The position numbers and the translations under genes are program-made. A stretch of 64,000 nucleotides of DNA, from the NCBI GenBank assembly GCA_024234395.1, contig JACKOH010000001.1, forward strand, positions 248,001 through 312,000. The letters are read 5' to 3'. This document shows positions 53,002 through 61,913 of the stretch, in pieces; within the stretch, counting starts at the first letter, position 1, and the number at the start of each line of letters is the position of its first letter. The notes below the pieces were generated by a model, which worked only from the letters and a program-made list of their open reading frames with translations, did not search any database and had not been told where the DNA came from. The DNA comes from Pseudomonadales bacterium. GTDB taxonomy: Bacteria > Pseudomonadota > Gammaproteobacteria > Pseudomonadales > Pseudohongiellaceae.

Positions 53002-54159
53002 GTGAAGATTGCAAAGAGAACCAGGGCCATCAGCCCGTTTCGGGTAATGAAAGTGCTGCAACGGGCCGGTGAATTGGAAGCAGCAGGCAGAAAAATTGTC
53101 CATATGGAAGTTGGCGAACCGGATTTCACTACGGCGGCACCGATCATGGAGGCCGCCCGACAGGCACTCGGCAATGGTCATACTCACTACTCCAATGCCG
53201 CAGGATTACCGGCGTTACGGGATGCCATCGCTGGCTTTTACCAGGATCGTTATGACGTCATCGTGGACGCCTCGCGCATCTTCGTCACTCCGGGAGCCAG
53301 CGGCGGTCTGAACCTGCTCGCCAATCTGCTGATCGATCCCGATGACGGCATTCTCATGGCTGACCCTGCTTATCCCTGCAATCGGAATCTGATCCGCCTG
53401 ATGGGCGGGGAGGCTCAGTTGATTCCGGTAGACGGCGCAACCGGTTTTCAACCTGCCGTAGGTCAGCTGGAGCAGGCGCGGACTGCCAACAGCAGGGGCC
53501 TGTGGCTGGCCTCGCCAGCCAATCCCAGCGGCACCGTTATCGGTCGCGATCATCTGCAGGAACTGCTCGACTGGTCCGCTCGATACCGGCTGCATACGGT
53601 TATGGATGAAATCTATCATGGCCTGCACTATGTCGAGGATCTGCCCTGCCTGCTGGAACTGAGCGATGACGGATTTGTCGTAAACAGTTTTTCCAAATAT
53701 TTCGGAATGACCGGGTGGCGTATCGGCTGGCTGGTGGTTCCTGAATCCTGCATCGAGTTGACCAATACGCTGGCGCAGAACCTTTTCATCGCCGCGCCCA
53801 CGCTGTCCCAGCATGCCGCTCTGGCGGCTTTCACACCTGCGGCCATGGAAATTTTCGAGACACGAAGGGCAGCATTTCAGGAAAGGCGCGATTTTCTTTA
53901 TCAGGCTCTCACTGAAATAGGGTTTTCCATTCCTTCTGCCACCGAGGGCGCGTTCTATCTGTATGCGGCGATCGATCGCTTTTCCGAAGACAGTGAAGAA
54001 TTCTGCCGCCAGATGCTGGAAACCCATGGCGTGGCAATTACGCCGGGAACTGATTTCGGCGACTATCAGGCCCATCGCTATGTGCGGTTCGCTTTTACCA
54101 CCGACATGGATAATCTGCGGCTGGGGGTTGACCGGTTGGCGGCGGCTCTGGGGAGTTGA
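53002..54159 (+). CDS. Class I pyridoxal-phosphate aminotransferase
   Basis: From GTG 53002 (VKIAKRTRAISPFRVMKVL) the product has 385 residues; in-frame ATG 52963 is an alternative. The fold-type I motifs are NPSGTVIGRDHLQELL (cofactor-binding Asn), VMDEIYHGLHY (Asp) and the PLP lysine in NSFSKYFGMTGWRIGW, with a C-terminal RFAFTTD-type Arg. It belongs with aspartate/alanine-type transaminases; the amino acid is not predictable. It precedes sfsA by 2 nt and is divergent from dksA; a similar aminotransferase lies next to dksA in Pseudomonas. Confidence 0.88.
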   Translation: MKIAKRTRAISPFRVMKVLQRAGELEAAGRKIVHMEVGEPDFTTAAPIMEAARQALGNGHTHYSNAAGLPALRDAIAGFYQDRYDVIVDASRIFVTPGASGGLNLLANLLIDPDDGILMADPAYPCNRNLIRLMGGEAQLIPVDGATGFQPAVGQLEQARTANSRGLWLASPANPSGTVIGRDHLQELLDWSARYRLHTVMDEIYHGLHYVEDLPCLLELSDDGFVVNSFSKYFGMTGWRIGWLVVPESCIELTNTLAQNLFIAAPTLSQHAALAAFTPAAMEIFETRRAAFQERRDFLYQALTEIGFSIPSATEGAFYLYAAIDRFSEDSEEFCRQMLETHGVAITPGTDFGDYQAHRYVRFAFTTDMDNLRLGVDRLAAALGS

Positions 54160-54161
54160 AC

Positions 54162-54887
54162 ATGGAATTCAGCCCCCGCTTGCAGGAGGGAGTTCTGATC
54201 AGGCGTTACAAGCGCTTCCTGGCTGACGTGGAACTGGCCGGAGGAGACGTGATCACCATTCACTGTCCCAATACCGGCTCCATGCTCAATTGCCAGGATT
54301 CCGGCAGCCGGGTCTGGTATTCAACCTCTGACAATCCAAAGCGGAAATATCCCTGCACCTGGGAACTGGTGGAAACTCATGCCGGTGACCGGATAGGTAT
54401 CAATACCGGGCGGGCGAACAGCCTGGTGGAGGAAGCGCTGCGCAACAGGGTGATTACCGAATTGCAGGATTATCAGCACATCCAGAAGGAAGTCCGGTTT
54501 GGTAAGGAGCGGAGCCGGATCGATCTGCTGTTGAGTACTGCGGATGGCGGCGGGGAGCGAGCGCTTCCCGATTGCTATGTGGAAGTCAAGAACGTCAGTC
54601 TCGGGATGGGCGGGGGACTGGGTGTGTTCCCGGATGCCGTCACCACACGAGGCCAGAAGCATCTGCGGGAATTGATGTCTGTCCTGGAGCAGGGATATCG
54701 CGCAGTGCTGTTTTTCTGCGTTCAGCATTCGGGTGTGAAACGATTATCTCCGGCTGATCACATCGATCCGGAATACGGACGCCTGTTGCGCCAGGCGGCT
54801 GCGGCGGGGGTCGAGCTGCTGGCGTACCGGGCCAGCCTGTCACCTGAAGTCATCCGCTTGAATGAATCGTTGCCGATAGTGCTCTGA
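54162..54887 (+). CDS. sfsA: Sugar fermentation stimulation protein homolog SfsA
   Basis: The 241-residue product has typical SfsA text: RLQEGVLIRRYKRFLADVEL, HCPNTGSMLNC, VNTGRANSLVEEAL-like INTGRANSLVEEALRN, and the nuclease-like DCYVEVKNVSLG with FPDAVTTRGQKHLREL. SfsA proteins bind DNA and resemble restriction-type nucleases; the physiological role is uncertain. ATG 54162 has GGGGAG 6 nt upstream inside the aminotransferase stop region, so the genes are coupled. sfsA near dksA is the common gammaproteobacterial arrangement. Confidence 0.94.
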   Translation: MEFSPRLQEGVLIRRYKRFLADVELAGGDVITIHCPNTGSMLNCQDSGSRVWYSTSDNPKRKYPCTWELVETHAGDRIGINTGRANSLVEEALRNRVITELQDYQHIQKEVRFGKERSRIDLLLSTADGGGERALPDCYVEVKNVSLGMGGGLGVFPDAVTTRGQKHLRELMSVLEQGYRAVLFFCVQHSGVKRLSPADHIDPEYGRLLRQAAAAGVELLAYRASLSPEVIRLNESLPIVL

Positions 54888-54922
54888 ATTATTTTTGCTT
54901 GTCTTGCTTATTCAGCAGAGCG

Positions 54923-55264
54923 TCAGAAATTACGTTTACCCAGATTGGCCTCGTCAACCATGATCAGGCCGTTATCCAGCAAATAAGGGATCTTCTGCAG
55001 ATTCTGCCCCAGGCAGGGACCGGCAATACAGTGCCCGGTTTCAATTTCAAACAGCGCGCCGTGCGTGGCACACTGAATCAATGCGCCGTCCGGATCCAGA
55101 AAGGTGTCTTCCTCCCATTCCAGGGGGGTACCCAGATGGGGACAACTGTTGCGGTACAGGAATATCCGATCGTCCCTCTTGACTGCAAACAGGTAGGCGC
55201 CTTCAACCTCCAGTCCCTTGGACCGGCCTTCCTCAATATCTGCACTGCTGCCGACACAAATCAT
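54923..55264 (-). CDS. Small Rieske [2Fe-2S] protein
   Basis: The 113-residue product is a bare Rieske domain with both ligand pairs: CPHLG near residue 41 and CATHGALFE near residue 65. It lacks any signal peptide or oxygenase partner, like the NirD-type and ferredoxin-type Rieske proteins that feed electrons to cytoplasmic enzymes. The ATG at 55264 has AGGA 11 nt upstream. It lies downstream of the Cys/Met PLP enzyme gene on the same strand (55-nt gap) and converges on sfsA. Confidence 0.88.
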   Translation of the reverse strand: MICVGSSADIEEGRSKGLEVEGAYLFAVKRDDRIFLYRNSCPHLGTPLEWEEDTFLDPDGALIQCATHGALFEIETGHCIAGPCLGQNLQKIPYLLDNGLIMVDEANLGKRNF

Positions 55265-55319
55265 GATGTCGTTATCCTGTAATTCAACACGTGAATCGAG
55301 CTCTTCCAGTAATCAATCT

Positions 55320-56561
55320 TCAGCCCGGCTGGTCAGCCAGGGCCTGTTCAAAATCTTCCACAAGATCGGCAATGTCCTCGATACCCACCGAGAATCGGAT
55401 CATGGAGTCCGCTATGCCCATGGATGCCCGACGTTCCGCTCCCATCTCGTAATAAATGGTATGCGCGACGGGGATGGCCAGGGTCCTGACATCACCGAGG
55501 TTGCTGGAACTGATAACGCAGTCAAGCCGGTTCAGGAAGTCAAAACAGTCCAACCGGTCGTCCAGGTCGATGCTGAACAGGGCGCCGAAGTGGGAAAACA
55601 GGGTTTTCGCCCGTTCATGCTGTGGGTGTGACGGCAGGCCGGGATAATACACATTTTTGACTCCCGGATGGTTGGCGCAGAAGCGGGCCAGCTGCAGCGC
55701 ATTACTGCAGGACCGTTCCATGCGCAGTGCCAGGGTTTCTGAACCCACCGCCAGGTGATGGGCTGCCTCCGGACCCAGGCTGGCGCCGATGTCGCGGAGT
55801 CCCTTTTTTCTAATCTGGGTAATTCCCCATAGAGAGGGTGATCCGGTTTTATAGTTCTCGTACAGATTGGGATATTTTGTCCAGTCGTAACAACCGGTGT
55901 CGGTGACGCAGCCCCCCAGCGCATTGCCGTGGCCTCCAATGTACTTGGTCAATGCATTGACAACCAGGCTGGCTTTGACGACCCGGGGACGGAAAAGATA
56001 AGGTGAGGTCATGGTGTTGTCGACACAGAAAAGCAGGTCGTGTTGCTCACACAGCTCACCGATTGCCTGCAGATCGGCTATCTGGGTCACCGGATTGGCA
56101 ATGGTTTCAACGAAGACCAGCCGGGTATTGTCCTGCAGTGCCGCAGCCACATTCGCCGCATCGGTGGCATCGACGAAACTCACCGCAACACCAAACTGTT
56201 GCAGGGTAAGCAGCAGGCTGTTGGTATTGCCAAATAGAAAAGCGCTGGAAACGATATGATCACCGGCCCGCAGGAGGCTGAAAAAGGTCGATCCGATAGC
56301 TGCCATGCCGGTAGCAAATGCTGCACTGGCGATACCGTCCTCCATCTTGGTTACCCGCTCCTGCAGGGCGGTTACCGTGGGATTCAATTGCCTGCCATAA
56401 TTGTAACCAGCGCGTTTACCCTGAAAGACTTCGGCAAGTTCCCGCGCGTCCGCGTAGCCGTAAGCGACCGAAGGGTGGACAGGCTTGTGCAGAACGCCGT
56501 GTTCCGGATTGCCGCGACGGTCGGAATGCAGATTGGTTGTGGTAAAGCCTTTCTTGCTCAT
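55320..56561 (-). CDS. Cys/Met metabolism PLP-dependent enzyme (cystathionine/methionine gamma-type)
   Basis: The 413-residue product belongs to the trans-sulfuration family: YNYGRQLNPTVTALQERVTK, the PLP-phosphate region MEDGIASAAFATGMAAI, VFVETIANPVTQIADL, Asp in FCVDNTMTSPYLF and the PLP lysine in VNALTKYIGGHGNALGG. This could be an O-acylhomoserine sulfhydrylase, cystathionine gamma-synthase or a gamma/beta-lyase; the sequence alone does not decide. The neighbouring Rieske gene does not help. It is probably a cytoplasmic tetramer. Confidence 0.86.
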   Translation of the reverse strand: MSKKGFTTTNLHSDRRGNPEHGVLHKPVHPSVAYGYADARELAEVFQGKRAGYNYGRQLNPTVTALQERVTKMEDGIASAAFATGMAAIGSTFFSLLRAGDHIVSSAFLFGNTNSLLLTLQQFGVAVSFVDATDAANVAAALQDNTRLVFVETIANPVTQIADLQAIGELCEQHDLLFCVDNTMTSPYLFRPRVVKASLVVNALTKYIGGHGNALGGCVTDTGCYDWTKYPNLYENYKTGSPSLWGITQIRKKGLRDIGASLGPEAAHHLAVGSETLALRMERSCSNALQLARFCANHPGVKNVYYPGLPSHPQHERAKTLFSHFGALFSIDLDDRLDCFDFLNRLDCVISSSNLGDVRTLAIPVAHTIYYEMGAERRASMGIADSMIRFSVGIEDIADLVEDFEQALADQPG

Positions 56562-56694
56562 GGTTGAAAAACCTGGGATGGGGGTATCGCGAAGGGCGTT
56601 TTATACAACAGGCGTCTGGATAATGGAAGCGAGGTCCGGAGGCATCAGAATCCTCTTCCGGTACGGCACGGATGCCCGGTCCCTGTCGCCAGTC

Positions 56695-58026
56695 TCAATA
56701 AATGGGCAGGCCGTGAAACAGCGGCAATCCAGCGATCAACTGATCGATTTCCTGCAGTCGCAGCTGATAGTCGCTGCTCTTTTCATCCCGGTAACGGGCT
56801 GCGAAATCGAACTCTGTCATGCCGTCAAGGTTGCTTTCCAGCAGTGGCAGATAGTCGGTGTCACCGGTTACTGACACCATTCGGCGCTGCATTTCCAGCG
56901 CCAGCTCCGGGGAGCGTGTGGCAAGGGTTCCCAGCGACATGCCGGCACGATTGGCGGTGAGGTCGGAAAAGCTGAATCCGGTCCGGTATCTGGCGTCATA
57001 ATTTTCTTTTACGCTGGAAAGTATCTGCGCGACTCCCAGGCCGGCGGAAGCTGAAATCGCAGCGCTGGAGACAACGTGCCGGGCCAGATCCAGGCGGCGT
57101 TGAATCCGGACTTCTATTATCCTCGGTTTCGGTAGTCGATCCGCAAGCTCAGGAGTCAGCCATTGCTCAATGCCTTCCTGGTTCACATAGGCGGCCAGGG
57201 TAAGCAGCAAAGCGCGGTTTTCAGCCACCGGATCGCTGCCCAGTAATGACTCCTGCCGGGCGAATTCGAATAAAGGTACCAGCAGTGTGCTGAGAGATAT
57301 CGCCCGGGAACTGGCAGGGATAGTGTCGATCAACCTGGACAGTGTCCGTTGATAGCTGACTATACGGCGTTGGTCGGATTCCGAGATCAACAGCTTCTGA
57401 GCCTGGGTCCTGACCTGGCTCAACAATCCGGGTTCCCAGAGGAAATCCAGTTCCAGCCGGTCGGATTCGATGCCGATGTACTTGACACTGTCCAGTAATT
57501 CCAGAAATTCCCGGTAGCCGGATTGCCTCTGTAGATAACGTATTTCAACCTGTTCAGCCAGGCTGTTCACGAGTTTGCCAGGAATACGCAGGCGCCCGAG
57601 TTTCAGCGAAGTGAGCTGCAAATTTTCGTTGTCACTGGAAAAATCCGCGCTCAGGTTCAGAAACAGGGGTACGAAGGCAACGGAAACCGGTACCGAAAGA
57701 TCTGCGATCAGATGTTCTCCCGGCAGTTGTATCCGGGTATGAATTCCGGATTCCGGACCCACCATTTCCGCCGCGTAGCGCAGCAACAGGTCCAGTTCAG
57801 CATTGCTCAGCGAAAGCTTGCGCAGTTCACTGCTGTTTACGTCACCTGGAGCTGAATCCACCAGCAGTTGTTCGACCCGGGATATTTCTGAGCTGGTAAG
57901 GGCTGGCGCCGGTACCACGCTGGCATTGCGCTGCAATGAGAGAACAAGGATTACAACGACCAGGCCCAGCATGAAAAGCAGAGCTATTCTGATAAAATTG
58001 GCAGGTCGCATGAATGAATTGGCCAT
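56695..58026 (-). CDS. Hypothetical membrane-anchored periplasmic protein
   Basis: I do not recognise this 443-residue protein. From the ATG at 58026 it begins with a short basic part and one hydrophobic helix (about residues 11-31, ending VILVLSLQRNA), so it is probably anchored in the inner membrane and otherwise periplasmic. The remainder is rich in Leu, Ser and Arg, with NAELDLLLRYAAEM and LKLGRLRIPGKLVNSLAEQV resembling lipid- or polymer-binding beta-rich families, but this is weak. The longer frame to 58170 is unlikely. No operon partner is evident. Confidence 0.65.
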   Translation of the reverse strand: MANSFMRPANFIRIALLFMLGLVVVILVLSLQRNASVVPAPALTSSEISRVEQLLVDSAPGDVNSSELRKLSLSNAELDLLLRYAAEMVGPESGIHTRIQLPGEHLIADLSVPVSVAFVPLFLNLSADFSSDNENLQLTSLKLGRLRIPGKLVNSLAEQVEIRYLQRQSGYREFLELLDSVKYIGIESDRLELDFLWEPGLLSQVRTQAQKLLISESDQRRIVSYQRTLSRLIDTIPASSRAISLSTLLVPLFEFARQESLLGSDPVAENRALLLTLAAYVNQEGIEQWLTPELADRLPKPRIIEVRIQRRLDLARHVVSSAAISASAGLGVAQILSSVKENYDARYRTGFSFSDLTANRAGMSLGTLATRSPELALEMQRRMVSVTGDTDYLPLLESNLDGMTEFDFAARYRDEKSSDYQLRLQEIDQLIAGLPLFHGLPIY

Positions 58027-58309
58027 AATTACATCGGTATGTCGGCCGACAAAAGCAAAGGAAAATATGCCGCGCGGGGGGTAGAATCCTTCCGGGCAGG
58101 ACACTATCCCGGTCAGCCGGGGTGGCCGGGACGCCATTCTACTGTTTCCCGGTAAATTTATCGCGTTCAAAGTATGACTAAAACCACAATTTTGCGGTTA
58201 ATTGTTTATTAATCAACAGGCTGACGTTAACATCGACACACTGAGGAGCTGACCGTGCGCTTGCGGCCGGCGCCTCGGTCAAGTCAATCGGTCGGGCAGG
58301 GCGGTAATC

Positions 58310-58999
58310 ATGATTAAATCAGCAGGATCAACGGACTACTTGAAATTACTCGGCAGTCGGCATCTGCGTCTGGTCGCAGTACTGATGGCAGCGCTGGCGC
58401 TGGGAGCCTGTACTTCGCGTGCAGCAATGGAGGCGGAACAGGCCGCTGCGGAGCAGCAGCGCATAGCGGCCGAGCAGGAAGCGGCCCGGGTCGCGGCGGC
58501 GGAAGCACAGCGCCAGGCCGCGGCAGAGGAACGGGCCAGACAGGCACGGATCCAGGAACAGCAGAACCTTGAGGCGGAACGCCGCCGCCAGGCTGAGTTA
58601 GCCAGACAGGAAGCGGAACAGCGGGCGGAACGCGAAAGGCAGCAACAGGACGCCATCAGACAGGCCGAACGGCAACGGCAACGGCAACGGCAGCGGGAAG
58701 TGGAAGCCCTGGCACGAGCGGAAGCGGAGCGCGAGCAAAAATTGGCCAGAATCGAGGAGTTGCAGGCGCAGATCGCCGATCTGGAAGCGGAAGTTGCCGC
58801 CACGGAAGATGCCAACTCGAAGTATCGCGAAGCGATCTCGGTAGCGGAGGAACTGGTGAACGCGCTGGCCGACGAGCAGTCCAAATATGACAATGTGGAC
58901 GATCAGGGTAATCTGCTGGAACCACTGGCTCCGGAATTGATAGCCGATCTGGAAGCACGCAAGAACAGTCTGGTGGAGGAAGCCCAGGCAGCCCGCTAG
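58310..58999 (+). CDS. Coiled-coil lipoprotein
   Basis: The 229-residue product has a basic N-terminus, a hydrophobic segment and the lipobox LALGAC (Cys near residue 34), so it is predicted to be lipidated. The rest is a long charged coiled coil of Ala, Glu, Arg and Gln (for example AEERARQARIQEQQNLEAER, then repeats of RQR), reminiscent of TolA-like or PspA-like rods without clear homology. The stop TAG (58997-58999) lies in the CTAG that starts the adjacent repeat element. Function unknown. Confidence 0.72.
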   Translation: MIKSAGSTDYLKLLGSRHLRLVAVLMAALALGACTSRAAMEAEQAAAEQQRIAAEQEAARVAAAEAQRQAAAEERARQARIQEQQNLEAERRRQAELARQEAEQRAERERQQQDAIRQAERQRQRQRQREVEALARAEAEREQKLARIEELQAQIADLEAEVAATEDANSKYREAISVAEELVNALADEQSKYDNVDDQGNLLEPLAPELIADLEARKNSLVEEAQAAR

Positions 59000-59265
59000 T
59001 GTCCTGTCCGGTTAATTCGTCGCATTTCAGCGTGCCAGCCAAGGTTCCTGGCAAGGCGCGCCTTGCAGGCAATGGCCGTAGCCCTTGTCAAAAGGCGCAA
59101 CGCGGCCAGGGGTCTTGGCTGGCACGCCCTCCGGGAGCCTGCATAAAGCGCTGTAGCAGCGTTGCGACCCTTGGGAATACAACCAGTATTCCCTGCGGAT
59201 CGCGCCTCACTACAGCGCTTTATGCAGGCTCTGAAATACAACGAATTAACCGGACAGGACACTAG
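58996..59265. repeat. 270-bp inverted-repeat element with nested hairpins (MITE-like, copy C)
   Basis: CTAG flanks both ends (58996-58999 and 59262-59265). The 31-bp terminal repeats at 59000-59030 and 59231-59261 begin TGTCCTGTCCGGTTAATTCG and differ at two positions. Inside are two further hairpins: GCGTGCCAGCCAAG (from 59030) with its inverse near 59113-59127, and a perfect 22-bp pair at 59135-59156 and 59210-59231. No transposase frame fits inside. The left flank provides the stop codon of the lipoprotein gene. Confidence 0.85.
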
Positions 59266-59585
59266 TTGTTAGGCCCGGCTCCTGAGCATTGTCAGTCAGG
59301 GGGGGGCACTAAGGAACCTGGCCGGCAGCAACCGGCCGCCGAAGTTTTTACCCGCTCAGTTCCGGAAAGCCCCCCGGCAGGCTGACAAAGCCTTGATGCA
59401 GCCAGCTGAAAAGCAACCCCCGGCTGGCTGCTCTCCCCCAACCGGGACCTCAGACCTGGCTAACTCACTGAAATTTCATGATTCGCTCACCTTAGTGGGG
59501 GCCGCCAACGTGCTTTGTTTGTAGACCTTGTTATGGTAAAGTGCGCGCCTTTCATTTCAATCAATCCACTGGGGGATAAAGGTAG
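59266..59585. other. Gene-free leader region of the pyrophosphatase gene
   Basis: About 320 nt without a supported gene between the repeat element and hppA. Apart from the promoter-like sites at 59515-59542, it holds GC-rich DNA with short C and G runs (for example GGGGGG near 59300). No riboswitch or hairpin was recognised. Confidence 0.5.
59515..59542 (+). promoter_or_regulatory. Putative sigma-70 promoter of the pyrophosphatase gene
   Basis: TTGTTT (59515-59520) and TAAAGT (59537-59542) are 16 bp apart, about 45 nt before the ATG. The match is moderate and untested. Confidence 0.4.
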
Positions 59586-61724
59586 ATGACGGGCATAACA
59601 ATCACCTTAACAACTATCCTGTCGCTTCTGGGCCTGGGTATCGCGTACTTCTACATGAACAAGGTCAAATCAGTACCTCTTGACCTGGGACTGGAAGAAG
59701 AGCAGAGCTCGCGACTGAAGTACATCCACAGCGCGATCGCCAATGGCGCGATGGCGTTTCTCAAGCAGGAATACAAATTCCTGACAGTGTTCATGCTGTG
59801 TTTTGCCCTGATCATCGCCATACTGATCGACGACCACCACACAGCTGGGGTTCGGGAAGGAATTTTCACCGCTATTGCCTTCATTTTTGGTGGCTTTATT
59901 TCCATCGCCTCCGGTTACATCGGCATGAAGGTGGCCACTCAGGGCAACGCCCGGACAACCGTATCAGCGAAGAAGGATATTTCTGACGCCTTCGAAGTGG
60001 CTCTCAATTCCGGTGCCGTAATGGGATTCGCCCTGGTCGGTCTCGCAACCCTGGGACTGGTCGTCATCTATGTGGTAATGAATTTACTGCTGCCTGCCGA
60101 TCTGCCTAATTACGTGCGGATGGAAATCATCGCCGGCTTCGGTCTGGGCGGTTCCACCATAGCGCTGTTTGCCAGAGTGGGTGGGGGTATCTTTACCAAG
60201 GCCGCCGACGTAGGAGCCGACCTGGTGGGCAAGGTGGAGCAGGGCATCCCCGAGGACGACCCGCGCAATCCAGCCGTTATTGCGGATAACGTCGGCGACA
60301 ACGTCGGCGACGTTGCCGGCATGGGTGCCGACCTGTTCGGATCCTGTGCCGAGAGCACCTGTGCTGCGATGGTAATCAGCGCCATTGCATTTGCCGGAGA
60401 TCCCAACGCACTCCTTTACCCGATTCTGATTTCCGCGGTGGGGATCCCGGTCAGCCTGATAACCAAGCTGCTGGTCAAGGTAAAGACCGAAGCGGACGTT
60501 GCCCCGGCCCTGATGAAGTTGTTGATTATCTCCAGTGCCATTATGGCGGTGGTGATGTACTTCTTTACGACCATGCTGATTCCCGAGTCGTTCCTGCTCA
60601 ACGGCGAACAGTACACCGCCATGGGTGTCTATGGATGTTTTCTTTCCGGTCTTGTCGCCGGACTGGCGGTGGGATTGTTGACCGGGTATTACACTTCCGA
60701 AAACTACAATCCGGTCAAGGAAGTGGCAAAGTCCTGCGAAACCGGGGTAGCTACCAACATCATTTACGGCCTCGCCCTGGGCTACAAGAGCACCGTGCTG
60801 CCTTACCTGTGTATCGCGGTAAGTATCTTTGTCTCCTGGGAACTGGCGGGAATGTATGGTGTGGCAATCGCCTCTCTGGGGATGCTGGGTACACTGGTAA
60901 TCGCCCTGACTATCGACGCTTATGGCCCGGTTGCCGATAACGCTGGTGGTATCGCGGAAATGGTTGGCCTGGAGAAAGAGGTGCGACGCAGAACCGACAT
61001 TCTCGATTCGGCTGGAAACACCACCGCGGCAATAGGCAAGGGTTTTGCCATTGGCGCGGCCATTCTGACTTCGTTGGCGCTGTTCGCCGCCTTCATCACT
61101 ACCGCGTCAAACCTGATGGAAGAGAACGGCGCCAGTGAACCGCTGGCTATGAGCCTGCTCGATCCGGTCGTTTACGTGAGCCTGTTTGTTGGTGCAGTAC
61201 TACCGTTCCTGTTCACGGCCATGACCATGAAGTCGGTTGGTAAAGCCGCCTTCGATATGATCGAAGAAGTGCGCCGTCAGTTCAAAACCATTCCCGGTAT
61301 CATGGAAGGAACCGGCGATCCGGATTATGCTGAATGTGTCGCCATTTCTACCCGTGCCGCACTGCGCGAAATGATCGCCCCGGGCATCCTGATTATGGGA
61401 ACACCCCTGGTAGCAGGATTCCTGTTCGGTGTTGAAGCCGTAGGTGGAATCCTGGCCGGTTCCCTGGTGGCCGGTGGTGTGCTGGCTATTGCTTCTTCCA
61501 ACAGTGGTGGCGCCTGGGACAATGCCAAGAAGTTTATCGAAGCCGGTAACATGGGCGGCAAGGGTTCTGAAGAGCACAAGGCAGCAGTGGTTGGCGATAC
61601 TGTCGGCGACCCTCTCAAAGACACCTCCGGACCTTCGCTGAATATTCTTATCAAACTGTCGGCGATTCTGAGCCTGGTATTTGCACCGTTCTTCGTTCAG
61701 TACGGTGGGATTCTGCTGGGCTGA
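59586..61724 (+). CDS. hppA: Membrane-bound K+-stimulated pyrophosphatase
   Basis: The protein couples pyrophosphate hydrolysis to pumping of H+ or Na+ across the inner membrane. It has 712 residues and about 16 helices. The catalytic loops include TKAADVGADLVGKVEQGIPE (pyrophosphate/Mg binding), DNVGDNVGDVAGMGADLFGS, IDAYGPVADNAGGIAEM, and DPLKDTSGPSLNILIK near the C-terminus. In the segment GNTTAAIGKGFAIG, Ala occupies the place where K+-independent enzymes have Lys, so this is the K+-stimulated type. The pumped ion is not decided. It forms a single-gene unit with a strong terminator. Confidence 0.95.
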   Translation: MTGITITLTTILSLLGLGIAYFYMNKVKSVPLDLGLEEEQSSRLKYIHSAIANGAMAFLKQEYKFLTVFMLCFALIIAILIDDHHTAGVREGIFTAIAFIFGGFISIASGYIGMKVATQGNARTTVSAKKDISDAFEVALNSGAVMGFALVGLATLGLVVIYVVMNLLLPADLPNYVRMEIIAGFGLGGSTIALFARVGGGIFTKAADVGADLVGKVEQGIPEDDPRNPAVIADNVGDNVGDVAGMGADLFGSCAESTCAAMVISAIAFAGDPNALLYPILISAVGIPVSLITKLLVKVKTEADVAPALMKLLIISSAIMAVVMYFFTTMLIPESFLLNGEQYTAMGVYGCFLSGLVAGLAVGLLTGYYTSENYNPVKEVAKSCETGVATNIIYGLALGYKSTVLPYLCIAVSIFVSWELAGMYGVAIASLGMLGTLVIALTIDAYGPVADNAGGIAEMVGLEKEVRRRTDILDSAGNTTAAIGKGFAIGAAILTSLALFAAFITTASNLMEENGASEPLAMSLLDPVVYVSLFVGAVLPFLFTAMTMKSVGKAAFDMIEEVRRQFKTIPGIMEGTGDPDYAECVAISTRAALREMIAPGILIMGTPLVAGFLFGVEAVGGILAGSLVAGGVLAIASSNSGGAWDNAKKFIEAGNMGGKGSEEHKAAVVGDTVGDPLKDTSGPSLNILIKLSAILSLVFAPFFVQYGGILLG

Positions 61725-61785
61725 CAGGAAGCAACAATCTGATGTCGGGAATCAACCGATCCGGCATCAGATGTCTAGAGTACGG

Positions 61786-61811
61786 AAAGGGGGCCAGTGG
61801 CCCCCTTTTTT
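61786..61811 (+). terminator. Rho-independent terminator of the pyrophosphatase gene
   Basis: AAAGGGGGCC (61786-61795), loop AGT, GGCCCCC (61799-61805) and a run of six T make a classic intrinsic terminator 62 nt after the hppA stop. A second, weaker hairpin (TCTGATG/CATCAGA, about 61739-61772) precedes it. Confidence 0.9.
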
Positions 61812-61913
61812 ATTCCAGGTGTTTTCTGTCGATCTGCTTTTCAGGCTGCTAATTGGAGAGGATTACTCTCCGCCGCTTCTGGTGCTGGCGTGCTGGAGTC
61901 AACCGATGGTTTC

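Noticed and set aside
54923..55264. Selenoprotein candidate among small redox genes
   Set aside because: The Rieske protein and OsmC protein both have ordinary Cys codons, and no in-frame TGA interrupts a conserved region.
58185..58205. Small imperfect palindrome AACCACAATTTTGCGGTT as an operator
   Set aside because: The arms are short and mismatched, and such sequences arise easily by chance in AT-rich intergenic DNA.
58999..59265. Two overlapping 88-codon frames on both strands
   Set aside because: They are translations of the palindromic repeat element C and start and end in its terminal repeats.
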